From: Thalassia testudinum
Lineage: Eukaryota; Streptophyta; Magnoliopsida; Alismatales; Hydrocharitaceae
Reading direction: 5' to 3'
Assembly: GCA_037157565.1 (NCBI GenBank)
Contig: JAZHRO010000012.1
Coordinates: 61,309,501-61,373,500 of the forward strand
DNA: 64,000 bases
The translations under genes were made by a program, and so were the position numbers. The notes beneath the pieces were generated by a model. It ran no database searches, was not told where the DNA came from, and saw only the letters and a list, made by a program, of their open reading frames with translations. This document shows, piece after piece, positions 22,014-32,900 of the stretch; the first letter of the stretch is position 1; each line of letters begins with the position of its first letter.

Positions 22014-23997
22014 ATGGACCACATTGATTTTCATCCTTTCACATCTTGCCCACACCCTCACCCCCACTCTGCATTCTTCGATCCCATACGTCGAGATGGT
22101 CCATCCCTTGATGGACATAATGACAATCCTTGGGATCCGTTTTACTCCTATTATAGGAGTATTGGCCTGGTTAAGCCCCAAATCAGTGAGCAGAACCTAG
22201 GAGTGGGATTTGCTTTGCCCAATATCCCACACACCATAGAAATACCCAACCCACCCTCCCTGAAAAATTATAATGGTTGGACAAACACTCCTGGGTACTA
22301 TAAGCCTGAGCCTGACTTCTCTCATGATAGAAATGACCTCTCCTCCTTGAAGATGTAAATACAGAAAATGCAAAATGAAATGATTGAATTGTTAGGGGAA
22401 TCTTCGAGAGCAGGCCAACAAGAAAGAGATGAAATTAGCCACCCAATCTACCCCATTGAGGATGACATACACCCCTCTACAATAGATTCTTCTCCCTTGG
22501 GAAAGCTACACTTTAAATTGGAAGGAAATTTTGGGGAGAATAGCTACTTTTCGAGGATCGATTTTGAAACCCCCCATTAGGTGACACTTCCTTGAGAGAT
22601 CCATGCCTTAAGTGGGAGGAAGATACATATGAAAGTAGCTATGCATTGGATGAAGAAAGGTGGCAACCCGAGGAAGATGATGATAAGGTTGAGTATCCAC
22701 CTGAATTATATTGGAGTCAAAAGAAGGGAATGATGGTACCATTGGAAGACCTCGACCCAAATGAAAATATTTTCGTGACATTTGATGAAGTGGGTCGAAG
22801 TCAAGTTGTTAATCCTATCCTCCCTTCTGATCACGAGATGGAACTCAAGCCCACCGTTAGGAACCTAACCCTCAAGAAATTGACCTATCTGAGAAGTCCG
22901 ATGTTACCAGTGTAAACCATTTACCTCAGATAGAGTACCCTAGGGGATATGCTGAGATATTAAATGATTCTAGACCTCGGGTATATGATGAATCATATGA
23001 TGAGGAGAAAGACGAATTATATGAGGAACCTACATTCAAGATTTGGAGTGACACTAAGGGTGATTATGTCTTATTTGAAGAGTTAGCCCTTGAGGATGTC
23101 ACAAATTTGACCAAATTAGGTTTCCTTAGCACACCCATTGATGATATTTCTCCTCATGATGAAATGATGGAAAATTTGGAAGCAACTTCTAAGATTTATG
23201 TAGATTCACATATAGACTCCAGGGAAGATTTGAGTAAAGAACAAAAACCCGGGGATGACATTGATAGGATAATCCCTAGATCTGTTGCTTCCAACCTGCC
23301 TTCATTTATTTCGAAGTCACCCTCTGATTCGCCTATGTCTGAAGGCGAAATTGTGACTCCTGATGAAGGGCAGGAAGATACATGTGATGGTGCAAGGAAT
23401 GCTAGGGATGCAATTGAGGGTTTGGAAAGAGTGTTAGGGATGGACACCAAGCTGATTAAACCCAACCTAGATCTTATGGCCATCCCACAACCTCGAAACT
23501 TGGACACCCTAGACGATCCTTGCCTTAGAGAATTGCTCACTTTTGTTCTGACCGGGGGGCTTAACAAACCAATATTTCCCGTAATGGAGTATCGGGTATG
23601 GATTGATGATTTATTTAGTCAGTCCATTGCCCTGGGGGTTTATCTCTGCACCATTCCTTCCCCATTTTTTTTAGAGGATCCTTGTCATCCTCCCCCTACC
23701 CCTTTGGAGGTTGTTATACCTGTTTATCCTTTAGAACCTCCTTTGGTGACCTGGGAAGATTTCATTCCCATCTTAGTTAGGCAAGCATTTGCTATCGGGA
23801 TTCATCATCAGCTCGCCAACATCCTAGGTTACCTATTTTCTAGGCCAGCATTACTTTGCTCATTTTTAGGGCTTATTTTTGCAATCCTTGAACCTGATTT
23901 GCAGGTTCTTTGGCTATTCAGCCCAGCTCTGACCCAGGTAATATCCTTCTATGCAATGAGGACATTGCAGATTTTAGGCATGGGGGGGTGTACTTAG
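22014..23997 (+). pseudogene. Degraded ORF of element B, function unknown
   Basis: Four ORF pieces form one decayed gene of about 661 codons: 22014-22358 and 22368-22580 share a frame separated by TAA, 22592-22915 is in a second frame, and 22916-23997 continues in a third. The product is acidic, Pro- and Ser-rich, with no known domain. Position and size match the intact 620-codon ORF of element C, and one segment resembles it: PRVYDESYDEEKDELYEE here (about 22972-23025) against PRSETYWEDYEALYEEDQIF in C. The reading frame ends over the inner polypurine tract. The repeated survival of this ORF where gag-pol is absent suggests a real element protein; its role is unknown. Confidence 0.6.
23952..23988 (+). 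promoter_or_regulatory. Inner polypurine tract of element B
   Basis: CAATGAGGACATTGCAG followed by TTTTAGGCATGGGGGGG. The same two-part motif is in element C at 55681-55716. It resembles the GAGGACA...GGGGG block of Athila/Tat elements and repeats the core of the terminal tract at 25107. Confidence 0.7.
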
Positions 23998-24511
23998 GGA
24001 TATATATAGCATAGTGCATTCATTGCATACATTTGCATTAAAAAAAAAAAGGGTTTTGAGCTTAACTGGCTAGGTCCTGCATTCTTAAGCAAATCAGAAC
24101 TCTAGGGTAGACTAAGTTAATTCTAGGGTCAAACTTTAGAAGCTAAATGAGCTACTAGCTTTAGACCTTTAGGGTCCTTTGTGGACATAAAAACTTAAGT
24201 AGGAGTTAAGTTGCGGACCATTCCCCAAGAGGTTGAGGAAGGAAAGCTAGGGTTTGAGTTAAAAGGTGGGGTAGTACCTGGAGTCTTGTTCTACCTTTTG
24301 GTTTACGGGTCCTTGTAACCCAAGCATCCAAATTTCACACACTTGGTCTGGTAATCAACTTAATTTCTTTCTTTCTTAAAAGAGATTTGGTTCTCTTAGT
24401 TTTGACTTAGGAGAGGCTTGAAAACACAATTTGATTGGAAGAGTTCCCGCCGCAGGAGAGGTGGAGTATATACTCACCTTGAGGATGTGATGATAACATA
24501 TTACCTCCTCG
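23998..24511 (+). other. Element B 3' untranslated region, first part
   Basis: Non-coding, but alignable with element C 55720-56333: CAAGAGGTTGAGGAA (near 24228 and 56044), TTTGGTTTACGGG (near 24297 and 56121), TCACACAC near 24335, and GAGTTCCC (near 24441 and 56270). Confidence 0.6.
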
Positions 24512-24557
24512 GCGCTTGTCTCTTAGGATATACATCCTACTGGGGGCATGTAAGCGC
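24512..24557 (+). ncRNA. Two-stem RNA hairpin, element B
   Basis: Outer stem GCGCTT (24512-24517) with AAGCGC (24552-24557); inner stem TAGGAT (24524-24529) with ATCCTA (24534-24539); a G5 run in the 3' internal loop. Element C has the same shape at 56334-56383 with a T-A pair where this has C-G in the outer stem. Confidence 0.7.
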
Positions 24558-24577
24558 ATTGTGCGGTTCAGGTATCA

Positions 24578-24719
24578 TGGGCGGCCCTATCTCAAAGTGC
24601 CAATTGCCATAGGCCTGAATTTGCTTAAGAAATCCATGGGCGATACTATCTCGAAGTGTCGATTGCCAGGAGTTCTTGGGGTTGTTATGGGTGGTGCTAT
24701 CTCGAAGCATCGAAAGTCA
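24578..24719 (+). repeat. Three tandem ATCTCGA-loop hairpins, element B
   Basis: Units at 24578-24609, 24637-24668 and 24688-24719, period 59 and 51. Each has TGG...CCA (or TCA) closing pairs and a four-base inner stem around ATCTCGA: TACT/AGTG and TGCT/AGCA pair fully with a wobble; the first unit (CCCT/AGTG, loop ATCTCAA) has one mismatch. Confidence 0.7.
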
Positions 24720-25106
24720 GGCACCCTTCGAGGTATGGTAATGGGGACAATGAATCCGACACAGACCGTGTTGATAGTTGATCCAAGGTTAGACTTAGAG
24801 GAATCAAAAAATAAATAAATAAAATAAATAAAAATTAAAATTTCCTTTAACTCAAATAACTCAGACCAATGCACATGCACGGATGCTTTAATCTCAGGGA
24901 TCAATAAACCTTAGGGTAGAGTCAGAAATCAGGGAAACTTGTGCCTGCAACTCGTCTTTAGTCGACCGAGTCTGTAACTTAGCAACTACTTGGGAACCTT
25001 AGGTCTAGAGTCTAAACTTAATATGTTTCTAAAGGAAGATCGATTGGGTTGACTAGTCTACTTGGAGTGCTAGGTTTTGCTTGGATTTGCTAGAGATTAG
25101 CAAAAA
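24720..25106 (+). other. Element B 3' region up to the terminal tract
   Basis: Non-coding. The block ACAGACCGTGTTGA near 24761 is shared with element C near 56585. An A/T-rich AAATAAAT run lies near 24808-24835. Confidence 0.55.
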
Positions 25107-25123
25107 CTAGGCATGGGGGTATT
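25107..25123 (+). promoter_or_regulatory. Terminal polypurine tract of element B
   Basis: CTAGGCATGGGGGTATT immediately before the 3' LTR. It would prime plus-strand DNA synthesis. The core repeats the inner tract at 23975. Confidence 0.75.
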
Positions 25124-26918
25124 TGATTAGCCCATATTTGTGGGCTATTTAAATATTTAAGTGCCTAGACATTAAGTTAATTTTAACATTTATTTAGCAT
25201 AAATTAGGATGTAAATAGGTTAATTCATATTTCTAATTTAATTACATAATTCATGCATTGCATTCATATTTAAATGCATTTAGAATTAACTTAGAATTAC
25301 ATTCATTTAATTAGTTAACCAATTAGGTGCATTGCACACATTAATTTAAGTTAACATAAAAGTTGAGGGTTTGTATATAAATAACCATAATATTTTAACA
25401 TTATTTTTTATTCTTCTTCTTTCAGCAACGGCTGCATTTCCTTCAGCTGCCGCTCCAATGCCACCAGCTGCCGCACTGAAACCTGCATTCGAGGACGAGC
25501 GGAGAATGTGGATCTGCTCTCGCCTCTCCACTTAAATCCATGCAGGTGGCTACAAAAGGAGGAAGGAGGCTGCCTTGTACGGGAGGCCACCACCCCTGAC
25601 GACCACTGTGCAGAGAGTTCATCTCTCGTCCATTCCACCACCACCGGCCTCAACCGTGGTGACAAGCATCCACCACCGTGGGTGTGTGGTGTGATAGGCC
25701 ACACCGCCATCTGGAGCTCGTCTGCATTACCGTGAGCACCTTAGTGTGCACCACCCTCACCGTCATCACCAACAACCACCGCCGCAGCCACTGCAACTTC
25801 ATCTCCTCCGTCAATTAAGATGTCCGGGAAATTTTCGGGGACATCTGAAGCTTCATCCCCACACACAACAGCAACCACTTCACGATCGCATCCCTCCGGC
25901 TGCACAAGCCTTCTAGCCTCTAGCACCATCCCCAGCCCACACGCACCCCTGCCGCATGCCTGTAGCAGCAACCGCCTTCACGCCCGCGCCTTCCTTGCAA
26001 CCTCGGAGCACCGCACTTCCTGCACCACCTCCGCATCCGCACCCTGCACCACCTCCAGCCACGCACGCAGCCGGCGCGCCCGCTAGCGTGCAGCACGCCC
26101 ACCAGCTTCCCTCTGCACGCCTCAACTCCTCTAGCGCATCCACTTCCGTGCCCGCGCATGCCCTTACTGCGCTCCACCTCCTTCACGTCAGCACTCCGCC
26201 AGAACCGCAGCGTGCCCACCCCTTCAGCGCCTCAGTCACCGGCACAGCTCCAACACCTGCAGTCAACGTGCCTCCAGCAGTGTGTGCGACGTCATTGCCC
26301 GCAACAACAGCCTCCGCACGCACCACCTACAGCACCCCTGCACGCCACCTGCAGCACCCACACATGCCCATCCGTGCCTCCTTCAGCAAGTGCAGCCAGC
26401 AGCAAAGGCCGTCGAAACCCACCTTCACCGAAGCTCCGTCCGGTCGGCTCCGGCCACCTCGCAACTCGCCGCCGCCACCACTGCGAAGCCCTCAGTCTAG
26501 AGAGCTTCCTCCAAGCTTCACACCCCCGGCCGTTCCTTCCTCATCGCGCACGGACAAGAGGAAGAAGATCCCTTTCTTTGCTATAGTAAAAAGCCTATTA
26601 ACATTTACATTCTCTGCCATTGCCAACTTTTATTGATATTTTATTAAGCTGCATTGCAAAAAATATCCTTTAGTTGTTCAAAATTGCCATTTCAGCATGT
26701 TCTCTTGATACTATCTTAATCTGAAGGAAGATCTGGCTCAATTCTCTTCGAAACTAACTGTGAACATATGCTTTTAACTGGTGCGAGTTTAAATATGTCA
26801 TTGCCTCCCTGTGGATATGACCCGCTCTTCTGCGAGTAGTTATTTTAATTATTGATTAGTCGATTTTTCCACTACATAAAACTGCAAACGACTTTAAAAG
26901 CGAAGAATCGACTCGTCA
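25124..26918 (+). repeat. Element B 3' LTR, full length (1795 bp)
   Basis: Starts TGATTAGCCCA and ends ACTCGTCA. The tip folds back (AGCCCA with TGGGCT). It includes the 233-bp U3 part missing from the 5' LTR. TATA box 25374-25383. The 226- and 142-codon frames at 25956-26636 are C-rich LTR sequence and not genes. Confidence 0.85.
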
Positions 26919-27130
26919 CCAGTTTCCATCAACCTAGGGATTAAGACCTAGAATAACTCATGGACCTCCAAAGTTTGAACTCTTAGATTATCCAAAATAA
27001 AAAATTAGTTATACATACAAAATAAAAATAGATCCTTCCTCGCTTTCCCTCCTCTCCCTTCTCTCCTACACCTCCTTGTCTTGCCACTTTTTTTCTACTC
27101 TCTTTCTCTCTTCTCCCTACCCTTTCTCTC
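26919..27130. other. Pyrimidine-rich flank
   Basis: Becomes a C/T tract from about 27030 that continues, after the solo LTR, at 29458. No gene. Confidence 0.6.
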
Positions 27131-29457
27131 TGTCACGACCCGGTCCCAAATCCCTACAGGATCTGAGACTGGCTCGCTTCGGTTTATCCCAAGATCCAGT
27201 TGTCCAACAAGAAATAACCAAGTAACATTCAACAAACCACAATCACACAAGTACAATAACTAAGTAAAAAGAAAATTTTAATAGAGGGAAAGAGAACAGT
27301 AATATTACAGCCATCACATCAAAGAGTACATATATCAGAAGACAAAGCTATAAAAAACTCACTATCAAGCAGTAGAACTAAAGCTAGGCTCGACTAGGCC
27401 CAACGTCCTCAACAACCGGTGGCTCGGGCTGCTCAAATCCCTGACCTGTACAGAATTTATTGAACTGAAGTCAGCTAGTGGCTAAGAAGTAACATGCATT
27501 TAACATAAAATTTTCCATTCTCTAATTATATTACACATGTGGGTGTGTTCAGGTCTCTAATTAGGATTTGTTAATTAATCTTCTGGTTCCCTATAGGAAC
27601 GATTTTGCTTGCAGCTTCCCGTGATATAAGATGCCCACGTGGCACTCTCCTAGCCGAGGGAGTCCCACCGTGGTAGTCCTATACTCGATCTACCACCCCG
27701 AGGTTACGGTCGTGACGTAGCAGTGACTACGGCACACATGATAAGCGCATGGGTAGCTACCCCGCACTGGCACACGGTCAGTCGTTTCCGCTAGCGGGTA
27801 CGCCTCAACGTACAGTGCAGAACAATGTAGGGCCTTGCTCTCTCAGAACAGAACAGGGTCTTGCCCCTCCTCAGTCCGCGTACTCTCGTCCGGCTACCCC
27901 AGTTTGCCTAACGGGCTGACGAGAGTCGATGTAGGGTGGCCATACCTAGCCTCGGGCCCCCTGGGGCAGATAGCTCCCCCCTACACTAAGTAGCTCACCT
28001 CGGTACCACGTACACGAGGGCCAGTAAGAGTCGTCGTAGAGTGGCCAAACCCACCCCGGGTCCAAACCCAAGGGCGGCAAGCTCCCCTCTACACTACAAG
28101 GGATAATTGCTCTCTTCGGTACCACATACACGAAGGTCAGCTTACCTCCCTTAACAGCTGCCCATAGGCAGCACATTCCCAGAACCATCCGGTTCTCCAT
28201 AGTGCGGTGTTCTTGTTTACATTCCCTGTAGGGTTCGTACAGGAGTTTCTTTTTTTCACATCCGGGTTAGAATGTTCAGAACAAACAGTTCATTTTCCAT
28301 TTTATTACAGTAGGGGTCCATTTTAGATAAAAGAGGCAACTTTTGATTACTCAATCATTCACATGCAGTTTGTTCTAACCCTAGTGTTCATGCCAAGACC
28401 TAGGGTTCAAGAATTTATTCTCAAATATACGTTTATTCCTTCTTAGGGTTTATCTCAAGTCCTAAGATTACTTACTCGCTTGTATTAAATTAAAGATTTA
28501 AGGTTGTAACCACTCTACCAAGGTAACCAGGTGGAATGGGGGCTCGTATAGTAGCTCCCGACGTCTCCACAGGTCCCGTACACCTGATGGACTGAAGACC
28601 TAAAACATGGATTGATGGGCCAAAAGGTTCAGAAAGATATAAACAGGGTATCATTATTCAGAGAAACTCGTACGAAAAATAGAGACGGTTCATTTGCGGA
28701 AAAGCGATAATAATAGGGCCTTACACGGCCCAAAAACACGCTATCAGATGGAAATCAGACGTCTGGGAAAGGTCCCAGACATCTTAAAACAGTTCTCAGG
28801 GATACCTCTCTCGGTGTTCAGCTATCAGACGTCAAGAATTCAATGCCAACGTCCAAAGACTCTGTCAGACGTCTAGGGGTGCTCCTAGACGTCTGAAACT
28901 GCCTCGACTACGCTCCCGCCCTCCGACACATACACGTATGCTGTCAGGACTTGTCAGAGAGGAAAAGTACGGAAAGTAGATCTCTACCAGACGTCTTGCT
29001 CTACCTTCAGACGTCCGGTAAGACGTCTGGGTGTCTCTCCGACCGTCTGATTCCGCCGAAAAATGACTTCTGCAGAACCACTCTGGCTCCCCTTGCTTGC
29101 AGGTGCTGCAGCAGAACGGCGCAGCACCCTCCGCCCTCGTGCTTCCTCTTGCTCGGCTCTCCGCTCTTCACTCGCTCTCTCCTTCGCTCTGCTCTCGGCT
29201 ATGGGGTGGAAACGAAGAGGAGGGGGGAGAGGTTTATAAAGGGAGAGGAGGTGAGGGGGACGGAGAGGCGAGGCATGACGCGGAGTGGCGTCGCAGGAGA
29301 AGGCATGGTGAGACGTGGTGAGGGAGGAAGTATGGCGCTCGTACGTTCTGCACTAAAAGCATTTTCAAACGTCTGGTGAACATCCCAGACATCCGGACAG
29401 ACATTTGGTGAACATCCCAGACATCTTAAATGGCCAAAGGGGTGGCGGGTCGTTTCA
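27131..29457 (-). mobile_element. Solo LTR, Tekay-like family (2327 bp)
   Basis: Plus strand starts TGTCACGACCCGG and ends CGTTTCA, with perfect 5-bp duplications CTCTC at 27126-27130 and 29458-29462. The left end and many blocks (for example the GCACTGGCACACGGTCAGTCGT region near 27764 against 1258) match the Tekay-type LTR at 542-3236. No internal domain is present, so it arose by LTR-LTR recombination. CAGACGTCTG-type sites are at 28756-28898, 28988-29030 and 29367-29425. A TATA-like TTTATAAA lies at 29233-29240. ORFs up to 142 codons are not credible. Confidence 0.9.
29233..29240 (-). promoter_or_regulatory. TATA box of the solo LTR
   Basis: TTTATAAA reads the same on both strands; its GC-rich surroundings and place between the two palindrome clusters match the larger element. 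Confidence 0.55.
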
Positions 29458-29818
29458 CTCTCCTCTTCCTTTATATTCTTCTTTATGCATCTCTCTCCCT
29501 CTTCTTCCTCTCCTGTCTAATTATTTATCCTCCCTTTCCCTTTCTTCTCTCTAGCCTTCCTCTCCTCCTTCCCTTCATTAATTCATATTCTTCTTTATGC
29601 ATCTCTTTTCGTCTTCTTCCTCTCCTACTCCATTACTTCTCCTTTCTCTTTCTCTCTCTTCTCTCATTACTTCCCCTTTCTCTTTCTCTCTCTTCTCTCA
29701 TTACTTCCTCCTAACTTCTTAAATTCATAAAAATTTTCACAGAACTTTCCCTATAATATAAGCTTCTGCTCATAATAAATTAGCACAGAAATAGAATTAA
29801 ATAAACATTCAGAAGAAA
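29458..29818. repeat. C/T-rich tract
   Basis: Continuation of the pyrimidine-rich host tract: CTTTCTC and TTCTT repeats to about 29715, with two near-identical units around 29640-29705. The 94-codon Leu/Ser frame is composition only. Confidence 0.7.
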
Positions 29819-29953
29819 GTGGGTACACCCCACAATCAATCAAATAAATTCAATTTACTAAATCATTTCAAGTGGGTATACCCTACAATCATAGAAATAA
29901 TTCATAAGATTAATCAAGTGGGTACACCCCACATTCTAAACCTAAGTGGGCAC
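29819..29953. repeat. GTGGGTACACCCCAC short palindromic repeats
   Basis: Copies at 29819-29833, 29872-29886 and 29918-29932, and a fourth (GTGGGCAC at 29946-29953) whose other half, ACCCCAC, is at 34433-34439, split by an inserted LTR. Confidence 0.75.
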
Positions 29954-32900
29954 TGTAAATTCCTAAGAGAGGGGGTGAGATATGCGTGACGTATAAAATA
30001 CGGAATCAAAAGGATAACAATCTCACAAATGAAGCAATCACACAAGGCACAAGTAATTTTTAGGTGGAAACCCAAATTGGGTGAAAACCACCACCTAACC
30101 CTCTCGAGTTAAGATTTCCCAATCGACAAAGTCGATCAAATCCATTGACGTACTACTTTAACGAGGGTTGTACAACTTCAATTACAACCACACTATGAGT
30201 ACGAGGGTAGCGTTCCTCAACTCCTCCTTTTCACAAGGAGGATTTTGTCTCACAAAGGAGACGAGAATTCGTAATGCGAATACCCAACACAATTACAAAG
30301 ATAAATTACAACACAACCTACTGAGCAACAAAATGAATGATTAAATCTAGCTACTATAGGTAAGGGAACTTCCCTTTGGTGGGAGTGCGTCGGCGTGACG
30401 GTGCGGGTGCATGAACTACGCTTTGGCATGACAACACTCTCATGACGTCGGCGGGAGAGTGGGTGCGCAACTGGATTGAAGCTCTCTTGATGTAGAACAA
30501 ATTCTTGGAGAGTTAGAGCTTCTTCTATATGATCTTCTACTTTTTGACACAAGAGATGTGGAAATATGTTTCTTGGGTGTGTTTTGGTGTGTTTTTTCAA
30601 GGCAAGAGTCCTCTATTTATAGAGGGCCTAAGAAAGCTTTGGAAGACCTTAGAAGGCTTCCATAGTCGTTGGGGTTGAACCCAAGGCAAAACAGGTCGTA
30701 ATCAAAATCAATTATGATTCTGACAGGGTCATCAGACGTCTGTTCCAGGTATCAGACATATGGAAAACTAGTTTAAGACGTCTAGGAACTAAGTCAGACG
30801 TCTGATTCAAGGCGGGTTTCCTTCCTGACTTGGTTCAGACCTAAATAGGGTTATAGTGTAGGGCCATCAAACGACGTACAGGACGTCTGGCACTAAGTCT
30901 AGAGGTCTGGAAACATATTGTGCTACAGGAATGGATTCCCAAGATACATTAACGGCTAGAAAATCTGACAAAGGTGATTTTGGGTCAGCTAAGGCTCAAC
31001 GGTCACATATCAGACGTCTGGGGTCCTCTACGGACGTCTGATATAAGAATAACTGTAATGACCTGTTACATTTTCAGTCGGTTAAGACGTCTGGAGTGTC
31101 AGTCAGATGTCTGTCTAGACGTCTGGACACGTGCCCGGACATCTGAAAGTGAGTTTTTCATATTACGCTTTGCGCTCTACGCGTGGGCGGCGCGGAGAGA
31201 CCTGCTCTCTCTCCTTCACCCCTCACCCGAACCCTAACCCCTCTCCTACATAAACCCCCTCCCTTCTCCTCTCCTCTCCTCCTCACAGCACTCAAGCCAC
31301 CACCACCTCCACCTTCTAATGCAACGGCCGCGCCCTCCAACCTACCATCCCTGCTGCTGCAGCCGTGGCAAGGAAGAGAGGAGCCGGCGAGGGAGAACAG
31401 GAAACAGCGCGAGAGAGAGTGCGAGGGAGTGAGAGCGGGGGAGGAGGGAGATGACCGCGGGTGCCCAGTGGAGCTCGTGGAGGAGCTCGTGGGAGATAGG
31501 AGGAGCCGGTGAGGAGCTGCTCGAGCTCCTACAGTTGTTGAAGCTACCGCTGTGGGAGGTGGAGCGAGTGGGGCAAGCTGCGAGGAGGTTCTGGTACTGA
31601 AAGTTTTCTAGTACCGGACGTCTGGAGTGAAGTCCAGACGACTAGCGAGGTATCAGGACATCCGGAGCTGAGGCCGAACGTCTGAAAGCACGTATCGCGT
31701 GAGGTACGTATCTTCCTGCGCCATGCATATCATAACGCAGGGGATGTCGGCTGACCGTTGCGTCTGTAGGTGTTCGTACAAAGGTGCAAGCTTTGGGAAG
31801 GCATGCGGTGCGCTTTCCCAAGTACTTTTGGACATTTGATCACGTCTTCAGATGTCTGGAGGTGCTTCCAGACGACTTGAGACCTTGTCCAACGTCTTGA
31901 ACTACCTCCATGTGGTCGCAGAGGGAGTCTGGATGTCTAAATCAGCTACAGGAAGGGTAAGGTGAGTTCTAACATCTTTTAAGACATCTGGGACTAGTCC
32001 TAGACGTCTAATTTTAGTCAGTGACCGTGTTTTTGGCCTGTTTAAGGCTCAAAGGGAATCGGATTTCCGCAAAATAAGTATCGTTGTTTTCCACTCGAGT
32101 TCCTCTACGTATTCGTGTTGAGTATCTACTATTTTGAGCTTGTCTAATGTTCATTGGTCGCTGGTACAGGTTACCAGCCAATGGCGTGTTCGGGGCCCGC
32201 GGAGACGACGAGATCTGTGGCACAGGCTCCCATTTCTCCTGTGATACCCGGTTGAGTGGTTTAATTCTATTGTTAATATTTAAATAAGAATGTGCTTGGT
32301 TGAAATAATCAGATTGAACTCTAGGATGTGGAATAAACCCTAGGGTAGAAATGAATGAGCCTGTTTGAGCTGTACTGTTTACTTGAATGCCTGGTTAAGA
32401 TAAATTGATAGCAAATTCCTTTAATATAATTATGACATGCATGTTAAAATATAAGCTGCCTATTTGTAAATACGAAATTGAATTGTGAAACCACAAGTTG
32501 CATGTTATGATTGAGAACTGAATTATGAAAACACGAGTTGCCTGTGTATGGATGAGGAACGAGTTATAAAACATGAGATCTAGATCTGGATAAATGAGAT
32601 GAATTTGAGCATGAACCCTACAGGAAATTAGGAGTAGAATTCCTGTGGATGAAAGGAATCTGGAATGTACACAGGAAGTGTGATGGCCTTTGTGTACGTG
32701 GCACCAAGGGGAGCAACTGTCCCTTTTTTGTGTGAAGTGGAGCTAGCCTCCCTTGGGTTGAGACCCGAGGGTTAAGATTTGCCACTCCACACCAACTCCT
32801 GTTGGCCCTCACGTACGTGGTATCAAGTCATACTACTAGTATAGAGAGGGAGCTAGCCACCCCATGGGGCCCGGGGTTCAGCTAGCCACCCTACACCAAC

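Larger units (their letters stand above)
19199..26918 (+). mobile_element. Element B: old LTR element without gag-pol
   Basis: LTRs 19199-20760 (5' truncated) and 25124-26918. The common 1562 bp are collinear with no net length change but differ at roughly 10% of positions, so the element is several million years old at usual rates. The internal part (20761-25123) has a tRNA-Asp-type primer site, a degraded ORF (22014-23997), two GGCATGGGGG polypurine tracts and structured repeats, but no protease, reverse transcriptase or integrase motif in any frame. The primer site and the GAGGACATTGCA motif before the inner tract recall the Athila/Tat superclade. It is most likely a non-autonomous derivative mobilised in trans. 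Confidence 0.8.

Noticed and set aside
25956..26636. 226-codon ORF in element B 3' LTR
   Set aside because: C-rich LTR sequence. The matching part of the 5' LTR is also open in pieces, but there is no domain and the frame is not conserved.
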